Source: AV69 sp963742315 (GTDB lineage Bacteria; Verrucomicrobiota; Verrucomicrobiia; Chthoniobacterales; UBA10450). Taken from it: DNA of 64,000 nt. The stretch covers positions 372,001 to 436,000 of the forward strand of contig CAVULE010000003.1 in the NCBI GenBank assembly GCA_963742315.1, written 5' to 3'. This document shows, in pieces, positions 50,211-57,766 of this stretch. Position 1 is the first letter of the stretch, and every line of letters begins with the position of its first letter. The notes beneath the pieces were generated by a model. That model did no database searches. It was not told the DNA's origin and saw nothing but the letters and a program-made list of their open reading frames with translations. A program made the position numbers and the translations under genes.

Positions 50211-50321
50211 TCATCCCGAGCGAATGCGAGGGACCTCACATTTGGTCACCCACATCCGGACGCTCGCGAGGTCCCTCGGTCCGAGCCGGACTGGCATTAT
50301 CTTCGCGGCCGGGGATGACGG
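50211..50321. repeat. Inverted REP-like pair overlapping the end of a gene
   Basis: GTCATCCCGAGCGAATGCGA (from 50214) and, inverted, a GGGATGAC end (50311-50318) bracket inner copies GAGGGACCTC and GAGGTCCCTC. The element covers the stop codon and the last codons of the gene at 50236-51825. It belongs to the TGTCATTCCGAGCG superfamily. Confidence 0.6.
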
Positions 50322-51825
50322 CGGAAACATCAGTGCTGCCGCCAGTGACGGCGGTAGCTACAAGGCTTTGCTCAGTTGTCGGTGCATCCGTTAGAGTTGC
50401 CACGGGCTCTGTTGTAGCTGCCGCCATCTCTGGCGGCAGATCGGTGCTGACTTCGCTAGGTTCCTTTTTCGGTGGCTTTGCCCTGGGTAAATCAAGCGAT
50501 CCGTCATTGAATTCGATGACATGTCCCTCGCGAATCATCCAATGCAAATCGGACGCGAGCGCCAGTTTCGTTTTCTCGGCTTCGGTCACCTCGGTGGCCG
50601 GTCCAATGAATTTTTCCGCGAGTTCTTTGCGATTAATTCGCGGCGAAGCTTTGAGTGTTTCCAAAATATGACGAGCTGAATCGGATACCGCGGTTTCATC
50701 GATCGCTTTTAAACGAATGGGCGAGACGAAAAGCATTCCTTTGCGATGCCGGAAGATTTGCAGGCCCGCACCGCGGAAACGGCCGGCCAGCTCCTGCATC
50801 ATATTGGAGGGCGAGCGGACCTCCGCAGACCAGGCGTTTTCAATCACGCGCGCAATCCCCCGATCCGATAACTTGCGACTGGTAACGCCGTCGATCTCCG
50901 CCTCGTCCGTCTCCGAAATCAGCGTTGGAAGATATTTCTCGCGAAAATGCCGTTCCGCTTCGGTTTCGGCATTGAAAGTTTGGGGCGTTTCCTCCTGCCG
51001 CGTGGTGAATGTCGTTACTTTGCGCGCTTCTTCCTTCCATTGCTCGACCAACGCCGGATCGCTCACGATTTCGATTTGCCGTTGAAAATCAGGGAAGGTC
51101 ATGCGCCGGCTGAAACGCTGTTCGTAAAGACGGCGCAGCTGCGGCTGGTAACCGTGATGATTGGTTGGTCCCAGCAAAGTTCCGGTCGTCCTCTCCCGTG
51201 CGACGCTGCTGAAATCGCCCTTGATCGGATCATTCAAAGTAACGTTGGTGGTGTAAAAATTATCCCGGAGCACGCGAAAGGCGGAGTTTTCGAGACCGTT
51301 TCGATTCGTCGCAATGGCGTTCGATTCGCCCAAACGAAAAAGCGGGCTCGCGTTCTTCGTTTTTACCCGGACGTGATAGCGCTCCGGTTTCTGCAGAAAC
51401 AGACGCGCCAACGCATAAACAGAATACGCCGCGGTCCCGGTTTTAATCTGGGCGGTGACGTTTTCAAAGGCGGCTGCTTGCGGAAGAAAATGGACGTCGA
51501 GCTGCGGCAACACGGGGGGAGCCAGCGCTTCGCGTCGCGCTGGAAAATCGCGGGAACGTTTCCGATCCTTGCGATCGAGCGGCTTGCGCTCGCCTCGTTC
51601 TCCTCGATCACGCTGACGGTGATTCTTCTCGTCGTCACGCCGGTGACGCGGCGGACGAGGGCGTCGCTCCATGCCTTCGGGCGACCAGTGGGCCCGTTCT
51701 TCTTCTCCTTCAAATCCGGCATGGCGTGTCGCGGACCAATCTTCCTTCACCCACGCCGGAAGAAATTTGAGGTCGATCAAATCGATGGGCTCACCGGATG
51801 ATGGCACATTTCTCATGTACCGCAT
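50236..51825 (-). CDS. Hypothetical protein with repeat-derived C-terminus
   Basis: 529 residues without signal or membrane span; a start at 51816 is also possible. Residues 40-95 are highly charged and Arg-rich (RPRPPRHRRDDEKNHRQRDR), as in nucleic-acid-binding tails. The middle (about 110-420) is a folded region with RVKTKNASPLFRLGESNAIA and a winged-helix-like part near 390-450. I do not recognise the family. The last 90 residues are low-complexity and the DNA there (50236-50440) is made of hairpin repeats, including CTGCCGCCA palindromes and the shared 17-mer at 50279. Convergent with panD. Confidence 0.75.
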   Translation of the reverse strand: MRYMRNVPSSGEPIDLIDLKFLPAWVKEDWSATRHAGFEGEEERAHWSPEGMERRPRPPRHRRDDEKNHRQRDRGERGERKPLDRKDRKRSRDFPARREALAPPVLPQLDVHFLPQAAAFENVTAQIKTGTAAYSVYALARLFLQKPERYHVRVKTKNASPLFRLGESNAIATNRNGLENSAFRVLRDNFYTTNVTLNDPIKGDFSSVARERTTGTLLGPTNHHGYQPQLRRLYEQRFSRRMTFPDFQRQIEIVSDPALVEQWKEEARKVTTFTTRQEETPQTFNAETEAERHFREKYLPTLISETDEAEIDGVTSRKLSDRGIARVIENAWSAEVRSPSNMMQELAGRFRGAGLQIFRHRKGMLFVSPIRLKAIDETAVSDSARHILETLKASPRINRKELAEKFIGPATEVTEAEKTKLALASDLHWMIREGHVIEFNDGSLDLPRAKPPKKEPSEVSTDLPPEMAAATTEPVATLTDAPTTEQSLVATAVTGGSTDVSAVIPGREDNASPARTEGPRERPDVGDQM

Positions 51826-52337
51826 CGGATCGAGAAGTAAACCGGAGGGGTAACAGTCGTTGAAGCGTTGAAACGATGAACGGTTGACCAGGGGACAGAA
51901 TGGATCGTCTAGCCTTTTTCGAATATTTCAAAGGCGATCCAAACCCCACGGGCTAATCTCCACCCGTTGTCATCCTGAACGAAGTGAAGGACCCCTCATA
52001 CGGAGATTGAGTCACACAAATTTTGCGTGACAATAATTTCATTGGTGAGGTCCCTCGCTTACGGGATGACAATGCATAGGAACATAGGCCTTTGGCCTGT
52101 GCGCCCAGCGGGTTTGCAACCCGCTGCATCGCCAGCACAAGACGCGCGATCTACTCATGCGATCAGCGGAGTGTAACTCCGCCGGGCGCACAGACTGCAA
52201 GTCTGTGTTCCATCGTCGGATTTAGTCCTCGCCCGCGGTCACTCCCCGCTCGAAAATCATTGACAAGAATTTGAATTGATTTACTTGCCATCCTGTTCAG
52301 CCCGCGTTATCGCGGGCGGACAGAACAACCGAATTTT
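51826..52337. other. Long repeat-rich spacer ahead of acpP
   Basis: No gene. In order: quasi-periodic GTTGAAGCGTTGAAACGATG words (about 51857-51887), an inverted REP-like pair 51965-52072 (TTGTCATCC and GGGATGACAA ends), the four-hairpin element 52079-52211, then a TTGACA at 52260-52265 that may be the acpP promoter -35. A -10 is not clear. Confidence 0.6.
52079..52211. repeat. Four-hairpin element, copy 1
   Basis: Between GGAA and TTCC ends lie four hairpins in mirror order: CATAGGCC-TTT-GGCCTGTG, CAGCGGGTT with AACCCGCTG, CAGCGGAGT with ACTCCGC, and CACAGACT-GCA-AGTCTGTG. Short CGCC and GGGCG linkers between them are complementary too, so the whole can fold as a nested multi-arm structure. 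Copy 2 at 61177-61295 keeps stems and order with changed loops. No coding potential seen. Confidence 0.8.
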
Positions 52338-52589
52338 ATGGCCGACAAATCAATCGAAGAGAAGGTTAAGGACATCATCGTCGAACAACTGGGCGTTAAT
52401 CCGGAACAGGTAACGCCACAGGCTTCGTTCATCGAGGATTTGGGGGCGGACTCGCTTGACATCGTGGAGCTGGTGATGGCGTTCGAGGAGGAATTTTCGG
52501 TGGAAGTGCCCGACGAAGACGCCGAGAAATTGCAGACCGTCGGCGATGTCATCAAATACATCCAGGAGCGGGCGAAGCCGAAGGAATAG
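52338..52589 (+). CDS. acpP: Acyl carrier protein
   Basis: Carries acyl chains in fatty acid synthesis. 83 residues, acidic, with four helices. The phosphopantetheine attachment Ser is S39 in EDLGADSLDIVELVM. VKDIIVEQLGVNPEQVT and DEDAEKLQTVGDVIKYI are typical. A short C-terminal RAKPKE extends it slightly. Usual partners (fabF, fabG) are not adjacent; repeat-rich spacers lie on both sides. Confidence 0.96.
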   Translation: MADKSIEEKVKDIIVEQLGVNPEQVTPQASFIEDLGADSLDIVELVMAFEEEFSVEVPDEDAEKLQTVGDVIKYIQERAKPKE

Positions 52590-52717
52590 GTGACTGGGTG
52601 AGGCGACCTCCAAGTCGCCCAGCTAAACAGCAGGCAAACCGCGGCGGCTCAACAGCCGGCGCTTCCAGTGGCCCACGTTTTTGGTTGCGTCGGGCAATTG
52701 GAATCACAGTGTAGAGG
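52590..52717. repeat. Spacer with GGCGAC-type hairpins
   Basis: GGCGAC and GTCGCC around CTCCAA form a hairpin at 52603-52620, followed by CCAGCTAAAC. A nearly identical stretch is at 60421-60447 (GAGCGACTTCAAGTCGCC then CAGCAAAAC). GCGGCGGCTCAACAGCCGG follows. No gene. Confidence 0.5.
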
Positions 52718-53842
52718 GTGCAATACTTCGACGAGCCCTTATTTCGGATCGGCGGTAACTATGTCACCGCCAAGGGTCTGATTGCGTTCGCTATCTTTTT
52801 CGGAGTTGGCTTATCCCTGGCCAAGATTTTTCAAAGCGAACAATTCCGGCGCTTGCTCACCCGGCTTAAGCTCGGGAAGAATTTCGCGTCGATTATCCCG
52901 ACGATTTTCAGTCTCGCTACGCTCATCTTTTTCACTGTCACGGCCGTCAATGCTGCGGGTGTTCCCTTGGCGTGGAATCGACCACTGCCCGGTATTTCTC
53001 TCACTCTCGTTCAAATTTTCCTGCTCGTTGCCCTGCTCCTGGGGGTTTTCTGGATATCGGCGCGCACCAAATCATTTCTGTTTAACACCTTGCTCGTAAA
53101 CAGCGGGCTGGATCGGTCTCTGCAATACGCTATTTCGCAAATCGTCAGCAACATCGTCCTGGTCGCTGGCTTTTTTATCGTGCTCGACAACACCGGTATT
53201 CATCTCGGCACCCTCGCCGTTTTTGCCGGCGCGGTCGGCGTAGGCATTGGCTTCGGATTGCAAAACATCGCCAGCAATTTCATTAGCGGTCTGGTCATTC
53301 TGGCCGAGCGCCCGATCACGATCGGCGATCGGGTCGAGGTGGCCGGTATCACCGGTCAGGTCCAGCAAATTCGTGCCCGCAGCACCGTTATTCTGACTAA
53401 CGACAACATCACCATGATCGTGCCGAACACGAAGTTCATCGATTCGCCGGTGACAAACTGGACTTATGGCGATCCGCGCGTCCGTTTTCGCATTCCGATT
53501 GGTGTCGCCTACGGCAGCGATCTGGAGAAAGTACGGAATGCCTTGCTGGAAGTAGCGCGAGAAAATTCACACGTGCTACCCCAGCCGGCGCCAACGGTAT
53601 TTTTGGAGACGTTCGGCGAAAGCTCGATCGACCTTGAATTGGTGGTGTGGAGCAAGGAAATGAGTTATCGGCCGCGCCGGTTCCGAAGCGATTTGAATTT
53701 CGCCATTGCGCAAAAGTTACGCGAAGCGGGCATCGAAATTCCAGGCCCGCAGCGCGATCTCCATTTCCGAGACGGGGTTGTGCGCGTTGAAATGACGGCG
53801 TCGCAAAAAACGCCGCAGCGCGCCGTGGCGGATGGTGCGTGA
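52718..53842 (+). CDS. MscS-family mechanosensitive channel
   Basis: A 374-residue membrane protein with four predicted helices before the pore. The pore-lining and vestibule signature is VFAGAVGVGIGFGLQNIASN then FISGLVILAERPITIGDRVE. It would relieve turgor on hypo-osmotic shock, or carry small solutes. It starts with a GTG at 52718 after a GTAGAGG ribosome-site-like sequence. It ends three bases before the next gene, as the first member of a five-gene tight cluster. Confidence 0.92.
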   Translation: MQYFDEPLFRIGGNYVTAKGLIAFAIFFGVGLSLAKIFQSEQFRRLLTRLKLGKNFASIIPTIFSLATLIFFTVTAVNAAGVPLAWNRPLPGISLTLVQIFLLVALLLGVFWISARTKSFLFNTLLVNSGLDRSLQYAISQIVSNIVLVAGFFIVLDNTGIHLGTLAVFAGAVGVGIGFGLQNIASNFISGLVILAERPITIGDRVEVAGITGQVQQIRARSTVILTNDNITMIVPNTKFIDSPVTNWTYGDPRVRFRIPIGVAYGSDLEKVRNALLEVARENSHVLPQPAPTVFLETFGESSIDLELVVWSKEMSYRPRRFRSDLNFAIAQKLREAGIEIPGPQRDLHFRDGVVRVEMTASQKTPQRAVADGA

Positions 53843-53845
53843 GAG

Positions 53846-55006
53846 ATGACGCCATTTTCTTTTAAGGACGGCACTGCTGCCGTCGTCTTGCCCAATGAGC
53901 TTCGGCAATATGAAGACTGGCCCCACGTTTTTCACGACTGCTGCAAAGACCATCGCTTCTACGAAATCATTGAGAAGACACTGGCCAATGATTTCGATTA
54001 TCAATACCTGCTCCTACGCGATCTCACCGGAAAGATGCGGGGCATCCAGCCTTTCTTTTTTGTGCAGCAAAATCTGGTGGAAGGAATTCCGGGCGGGCCA
54101 CGGCGGCTGGTTGATTCTATTCGTAAAAAATTTCCGCGATTTCTCACCATGCGTGTGCTGATGGTCGGCTGCGCCGCTGGTGAAGGTCATCTCGGCGCCC
54201 TCTCCCCGGCCGATTCAATCTGGATCGCCGAAGCGCTGCATGAGTGTCTGCCTCAAGTCGCCCGCGCCGCCAAAGCGTCACTGCTCGTCTTGAAGGATTT
54301 TCCCTCCAAGTACCGCGACGCTCTCGCCGGATTTTCCCGGAACGGTTTCACCCGCGTTCCGAGCATGCCGATGACGCGGCTGGCGCTTAACTTTCGTGAC
54401 TTTGACGATTACCTCGCGCATTTGAGTTATGGCACGCGCAAGAGTTTGCGGCGGAAGTTTCGAAAAACCGAGCGCGCCGCCAAAATCGAGCTTGAAATCG
54501 TTAGCGACATCACCCCGCATCTGGACGAGGTCTATCCTCTTTATCTGGCGGTGCATGAGCGTTCGCCAATGAAGTTCGAAAAGTTAACCAAGGAGTATCT
54601 TTCGAAGCTCGGCCAGCTCATGGCGGAACGCGTGCGTTTTTTCATCTGGCGACTCGATTACCGCATCATCGCCTTCAGCATTTGCATGGTGCACGATGGT
54701 ACGATCTATGACGAATATCTCGGCCTGGACTATTCCGTTGCGCTCGATCTCCACCTTTATTTTTACACGCTGCGCGACATTCTGCGGTGGGCTATCGAGA
54801 ATCGGTTGACGTTCTATTGTAGCAGCCCCCTCAATTACGACCCGAAACTGCATCTTGGTTGCGATCTCGCGCCGCTCGATCTTTACGTGAGGCATACTCA
54901 GCCCCTGCTGAATCCGATTTTTCGACATGTGGTTAGATTGCTGGAGCCAACGCGACACGATCCGGTCCTGCCGAAATTCTCCAACGCGGCCGAGCTTTAC
55001 GAATGA
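53846..55006 (+). CDS. FemAB/GNAT-like acyltransferase, first of a tandem pair
   Basis: 386 residues in two GNAT-like halves, as in FemX/BioF2-like proteins. Features: LLVLKDFPSKYRDALAGF and MPMTRLALNFRDFDDYLAHL, then KSLRRKFRKTERAAKIELEI, typical of transferases that use aminoacyl- or acyl-donors. The C-terminal IYDEYLGLDYSVALDLHLYF and the CSSPLNYDPKLHLGCDLAPL stretch recur in the next gene. The acceptor is unknown; it could be an envelope lipid or peptide. It overlaps the next gene by ATGA. Confidence 0.82.
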   Translation: MTPFSFKDGTAAVVLPNELRQYEDWPHVFHDCCKDHRFYEIIEKTLANDFDYQYLLLRDLTGKMRGIQPFFFVQQNLVEGIPGGPRRLVDSIRKKFPRFLTMRVLMVGCAAGEGHLGALSPADSIWIAEALHECLPQVARAAKASLLVLKDFPSKYRDALAGFSRNGFTRVPSMPMTRLALNFRDFDDYLAHLSYGTRKSLRRKFRKTERAAKIELEIVSDITPHLDEVYPLYLAVHERSPMKFEKLTKEYLSKLGQLMAERVRFFIWRLDYRIIAFSICMVHDGTIYDEYLGLDYSVALDLHLYFYTLRDILRWAIENRLTFYCSSPLNYDPKLHLGCDLAPLDLYVRHTQPLLNPIFRHVVRLLEPTRHDPVLPKFSNAAELYE

Positions 55007-56193
55007 TTCTGCAGGTTGCGTGCGCGCCTACAAAAGAGCGCGTCGTGGAAATACAGCTTTCGGGCGGTCGCGCGCTTGTCTTCGAGCGTGGTCGCGATGT
55101 CCCGATGGAATTTTGGGCGCGCGGTTTTTCGGACACACCAAAAGATTTCCAATACTACGAGTTGATCGAGCAGACGATGGGCTCGGCCTTCGAATATCGT
55201 TACCTCGCGGTATTCGATCGGGCCAATCGACCAGTCGCCTTGCAACCGCTTGTCCTTACCACCCAGGACCTGGCCGTCTCCGCCAGCGAAGCCATCGTGC
55301 GATTCGTCGCCAAATTGCGTACGATCTGGCCGCATCTTTGGCGAAGCCGTATGGCCCTCGCCGGCTGTCTCGTGGGTGAAGGGGAAACCGGCGCGATTGA
55401 GCCGGTCGAAGTCGCAATTCCGCTGGTGGCCGAGTCGCTGGAAAAATATGCGCGGAGCCAGGGCATCTCCCTGGTCGGATTCAAGGATTTTCCGACGAAA
55501 ATGCGCCGCGCCTTTTCTTGTCTAAGCCGCTGGGGGTACGCGCGTGTCGCTGGTTTTCCGCCGCTGACTCTCGAGCTCAATTTCGCGTCGTTCGATGAAT
55601 ACATGGCAATGCAACTGAGCCGGGCGACCCGAAAAAATTTACGCCGGAAATTTCGCGCGGCTGATGGTGCCTCGCCTCCGCTTGCGCTCGAGGTCTGGAC
55701 CGATGCCGAGCAGATCATTGATGAAATTTATCCGCTTTATCTCGCCGTCGCTCAGACCAGCGCGATTCGGTTCGAAGTTTTCACCCGCGAATATTTTCTT
55801 GAAGCAGGGCGATGCGCGCCCGGAAAATTCCGCTATTTCATTTGGCGACAAGGTTGTCGCGCAGTCGCCTTTAGTTTTTGCACGATCTGGAATGGAACAC
55901 TCTACGATAACGATATCGGTCTGGACTACACGGTCGCGTACGAGCTGAATCTCTATTACGTCACGTTTCGCGATCTGCTGAAGTGGGCCCTAGCCAACGG
56001 GCTCCGGCGCTACGCCAGTGCGCCATTTAGTTATGACCCGAAGCTGCGACTGCGCCTCCAATTGCAGCCGGTTGATGTTTACGTGAAACATATTTCGCCC
56101 TGGCTCAATCCATTGATCAAAGTACTGGCTCTGTTTTTCGAACCGGCGCGCACTGATCCGGTGTTGCGGCGCCAGCGTCACCTTCTTAGATGA
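55003..56193 (+). CDS. FemAB/GNAT-like acyltransferase, second of a tandem pair
   Basis: 396 residues, a diverged duplicate of the preceding gene: LVGFKDFPTKMRRAFSCL, ATRKNLRRKFRAADGA, LYDNDIGLDYTVAYELNLYY and APFSYDPKLRLRLQLQPVDV line up with it. The first start at 55003 overlaps the previous stop; the fold may start a little later. It overlaps the next gene by ATGA, so translation of the cluster is coupled. The pair may form a heterodimer or act in sequence. Confidence 0.82.
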   Translation: MILQVACAPTKERVVEIQLSGGRALVFERGRDVPMEFWARGFSDTPKDFQYYELIEQTMGSAFEYRYLAVFDRANRPVALQPLVLTTQDLAVSASEAIVRFVAKLRTIWPHLWRSRMALAGCLVGEGETGAIEPVEVAIPLVAESLEKYARSQGISLVGFKDFPTKMRRAFSCLSRWGYARVAGFPPLTLELNFASFDEYMAMQLSRATRKNLRRKFRAADGASPPLALEVWTDAEQIIDEIYPLYLAVAQTSAIRFEVFTREYFLEAGRCAPGKFRYFIWRQGCRAVAFSFCTIWNGTLYDNDIGLDYTVAYELNLYYVTFRDLLKWALANGLRRYASAPFSYDPKLRLRLQLQPVDVYVKHISPWLNPLIKVLALFFEPARTDPVLRRQRHLLR

Positions 56194-56597
56194 TTCAAAA
56201 GATAAAGAAACTTTTGCTCAACCCATGGTTTCAGCTCGTTTTGAGCGTGCTCTTTGTCACCACCTCGGAAGTGTTTCTTAAACGCGGCGCGGTGGAAGCG
56301 CCGCGCTTGCCGGAAGAAGTGAACTGGACCGGCGTTTCCGGTCTAGCTTCGCCCGATGTCTGGTACGGAATCCTTTTCGTCATCGCGAGTTTCATCAGCT
56401 GGCTCTATGTCCTGCGCTTCATTCCGTTAACGATCGCCTACCCGCTCTCGAACGTTGTTCACGTGCTCGTGCCGTTGGCCTCCTGGTTTTTTCTCAACGA
56501 ACATATTTCGGTGCAGCGCTGGTGCGGGATTGCGCTCGTCCTGCTCGGTGTTCTGATCGTGGCCAAGCCGGTAGCACGAATGGAGGAAAACTTGTGA
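56190..56597 (+). CDS. SMR/EamA-like membrane protein, first of a pair
   Basis: 135 residues, four hydrophobic segments: LNPWFQLVLSVLFVTTSEVFL, a second at YGILFVIASFISWLYVL, a third at LTIAYPLSNVVHVLVPLASW and a fourth at GIALVLLGVLIVAKP. TSEVFLKRG resembles the conserved Glu-containing first helix of small multidrug resistance and ArnE-type proteins. With its partner it could act as a heterodimeric flippase, as ArnE/ArnF do for undecaprenyl-phosphate-aminoarabinose. That role is inference. Confidence 0.8.
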   Translation: MIQKIKKLLLNPWFQLVLSVLFVTTSEVFLKRGAVEAPRLPEEVNWTGVSGLASPDVWYGILFVIASFISWLYVLRFIPLTIAYPLSNVVHVLVPLASWFFLNEHISVQRWCGIALVLLGVLIVAKPVARMEENL

Positions 56598-56926
56598 CAC
56601 CAGTTTCCGCGCTCCTCATTTTCGTCGCGCTGATTCTTTACATTCTCGGTCAACTTTTCCTCAAGCACGCGATGGAGGACGACCTTGGCAGCGCGCGGTT
56701 CAAAAAAAATTTCGCCGTTGGTCTCTCCGCCATGACCGTTTCATTTTTTATTACCCTCGGATTGCTCCAGCATTTTGAGCTCAGTTATCTCTATCCCTTC
56801 CAGGGATTGAGTGTCGTCATCATCAGCCTTCTGGCGGCGGCGATTTTGCGGGAAAAATTAACGCCGCGTCTTTTCATCGGCGCGGCGTTGATTAGCGCGG
56901 GCGTTGTCCTTGTCTCATTGAGTTAG
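56594..56926 (+). CDS. SMR/EamA-like membrane protein, second of a pair
   Basis: A GTG at 56594 overlapping the previous stop (GTGA) gives 110 residues; the longer frame from 56522 is within the neighbour. Four helices: LLIFVALILYILGQLFLKHA, a second around LSAMTVSFFITLGLLQ, a third around FQGLSVVIISLLAAAIL and a fourth LFIGAALISAGVVLVSLS. It looks like the partner of the gene before it, by size and coupling. Convergent with the ureohydrolase gene and overlapping its end by 12 bases. Confidence 0.8.
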   Translation: MTPVSALLIFVALILYILGQLFLKHAMEDDLGSARFKKNFAVGLSAMTVSFFITLGLLQHFELSYLYPFQGLSVVIISLLAAAILREKLTPRLFIGAALISAGVVLVSLS

Positions 56927-57766
56927 TGCAGGCCAGAGCGCTTCGAAAGCCTGGCGATTGATCGCGCGAATGGTATCGGCCGAGGGAAAATCGAATTTTG
57001 GATGATCGAATTCCGAAACGAATCGCTGTTTCCGCCGCGCATAAGTCGGCACCGAGTACGCGCCGCACATGTCGCCGGCCACGACACGCGCATGCTGCCG
57101 TAAGGTCGCCAGTCCCCACCGAACATCCTCGAGATTAAACTTCCCGTTTTCCCAGTTGGTCCAGGCTAAATTCGGCGCCAGACAATCCAGATCGATGGTC
57201 ACGTAAATATTCGATCCATTCAGGCCACGGGCGAAATCTTCAAATTTTTCCCGCCAATTTTCGCGCAAGATTGCTCCGCGCCGTTTCCGCGCCCGCACCG
57301 GCCGATCATCCGCCCATGGGTGCACCATAAGGATGCCGGCGCGTTCCGCCTTGCGATTCCCGAAAAGCTGATGCGGCCACCAGCACTCGAAATTCCCGCA
57401 ACCCCAAATCGCGACCTGCCGGACATGCGGTAACTCCAGCGCGCGATTAATCCAGGCGCCGCAACACCAGCGCGGCGGACGCACATCCCAATCGGGGTGA
57501 TTGTCGAAGGAAACGAGCGTGACCGGTTCGCGCGTCGAGCGAAGCCACAATCCGGTCAAATGATGAAAGTCGCCCGAGCCATAGAGGATAAATTTCGCGA
57601 GTTGTGGTTCGATCTCGCGATAAAATTGCTCGACCGCCCGCGGCGAAGTGGAGAAGCGGATGTGCGGTCCCCACTTCGTCGCTTCAATGGTGGGCAAGCC
57701 GTGCGAAGTCTCGTGCCAGGCGGCATCGAGATTAAGGTGAACGGCCGAACTGGCCGAGCCGTTCAC
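56915..57766 (-). CDS. Arginase/agmatinase (ureohydrolase)-like protein
   Basis: A 283-residue protein with the ureohydrolase metal motifs in order, in variant form: LYGSGDFHHLTG (usual GGDHS), VTLVSFDNHPDWD (usual DAHxD) and IYVTIDLDCLAPN (usual DxDxxDP). Two Mn ions may be bound, but the final Asp pair is shifted, so the reaction (arginine, agmatine or another guanidino or amide compound) is open. It is translationally coupled to the membrane/TPR protein gene upstream through an ATGA overlap. Confidence 0.82.
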   Translation of the reverse strand: MNGSASSAVHLNLDAAWHETSHGLPTIEATKWGPHIRFSTSPRAVEQFYREIEPQLAKFILYGSGDFHHLTGLWLRSTREPVTLVSFDNHPDWDVRPPRWCCGAWINRALELPHVRQVAIWGCGNFECWWPHQLFGNRKAERAGILMVHPWADDRPVRARKRRGAILRENWREKFEDFARGLNGSNIYVTIDLDCLAPNLAWTNWENGKFNLEDVRWGLATLRQHARVVAGDMCGAYSVPTYARRKQRFVSEFDHPKFDFPSADTIRAINRQAFEALWPALTQ

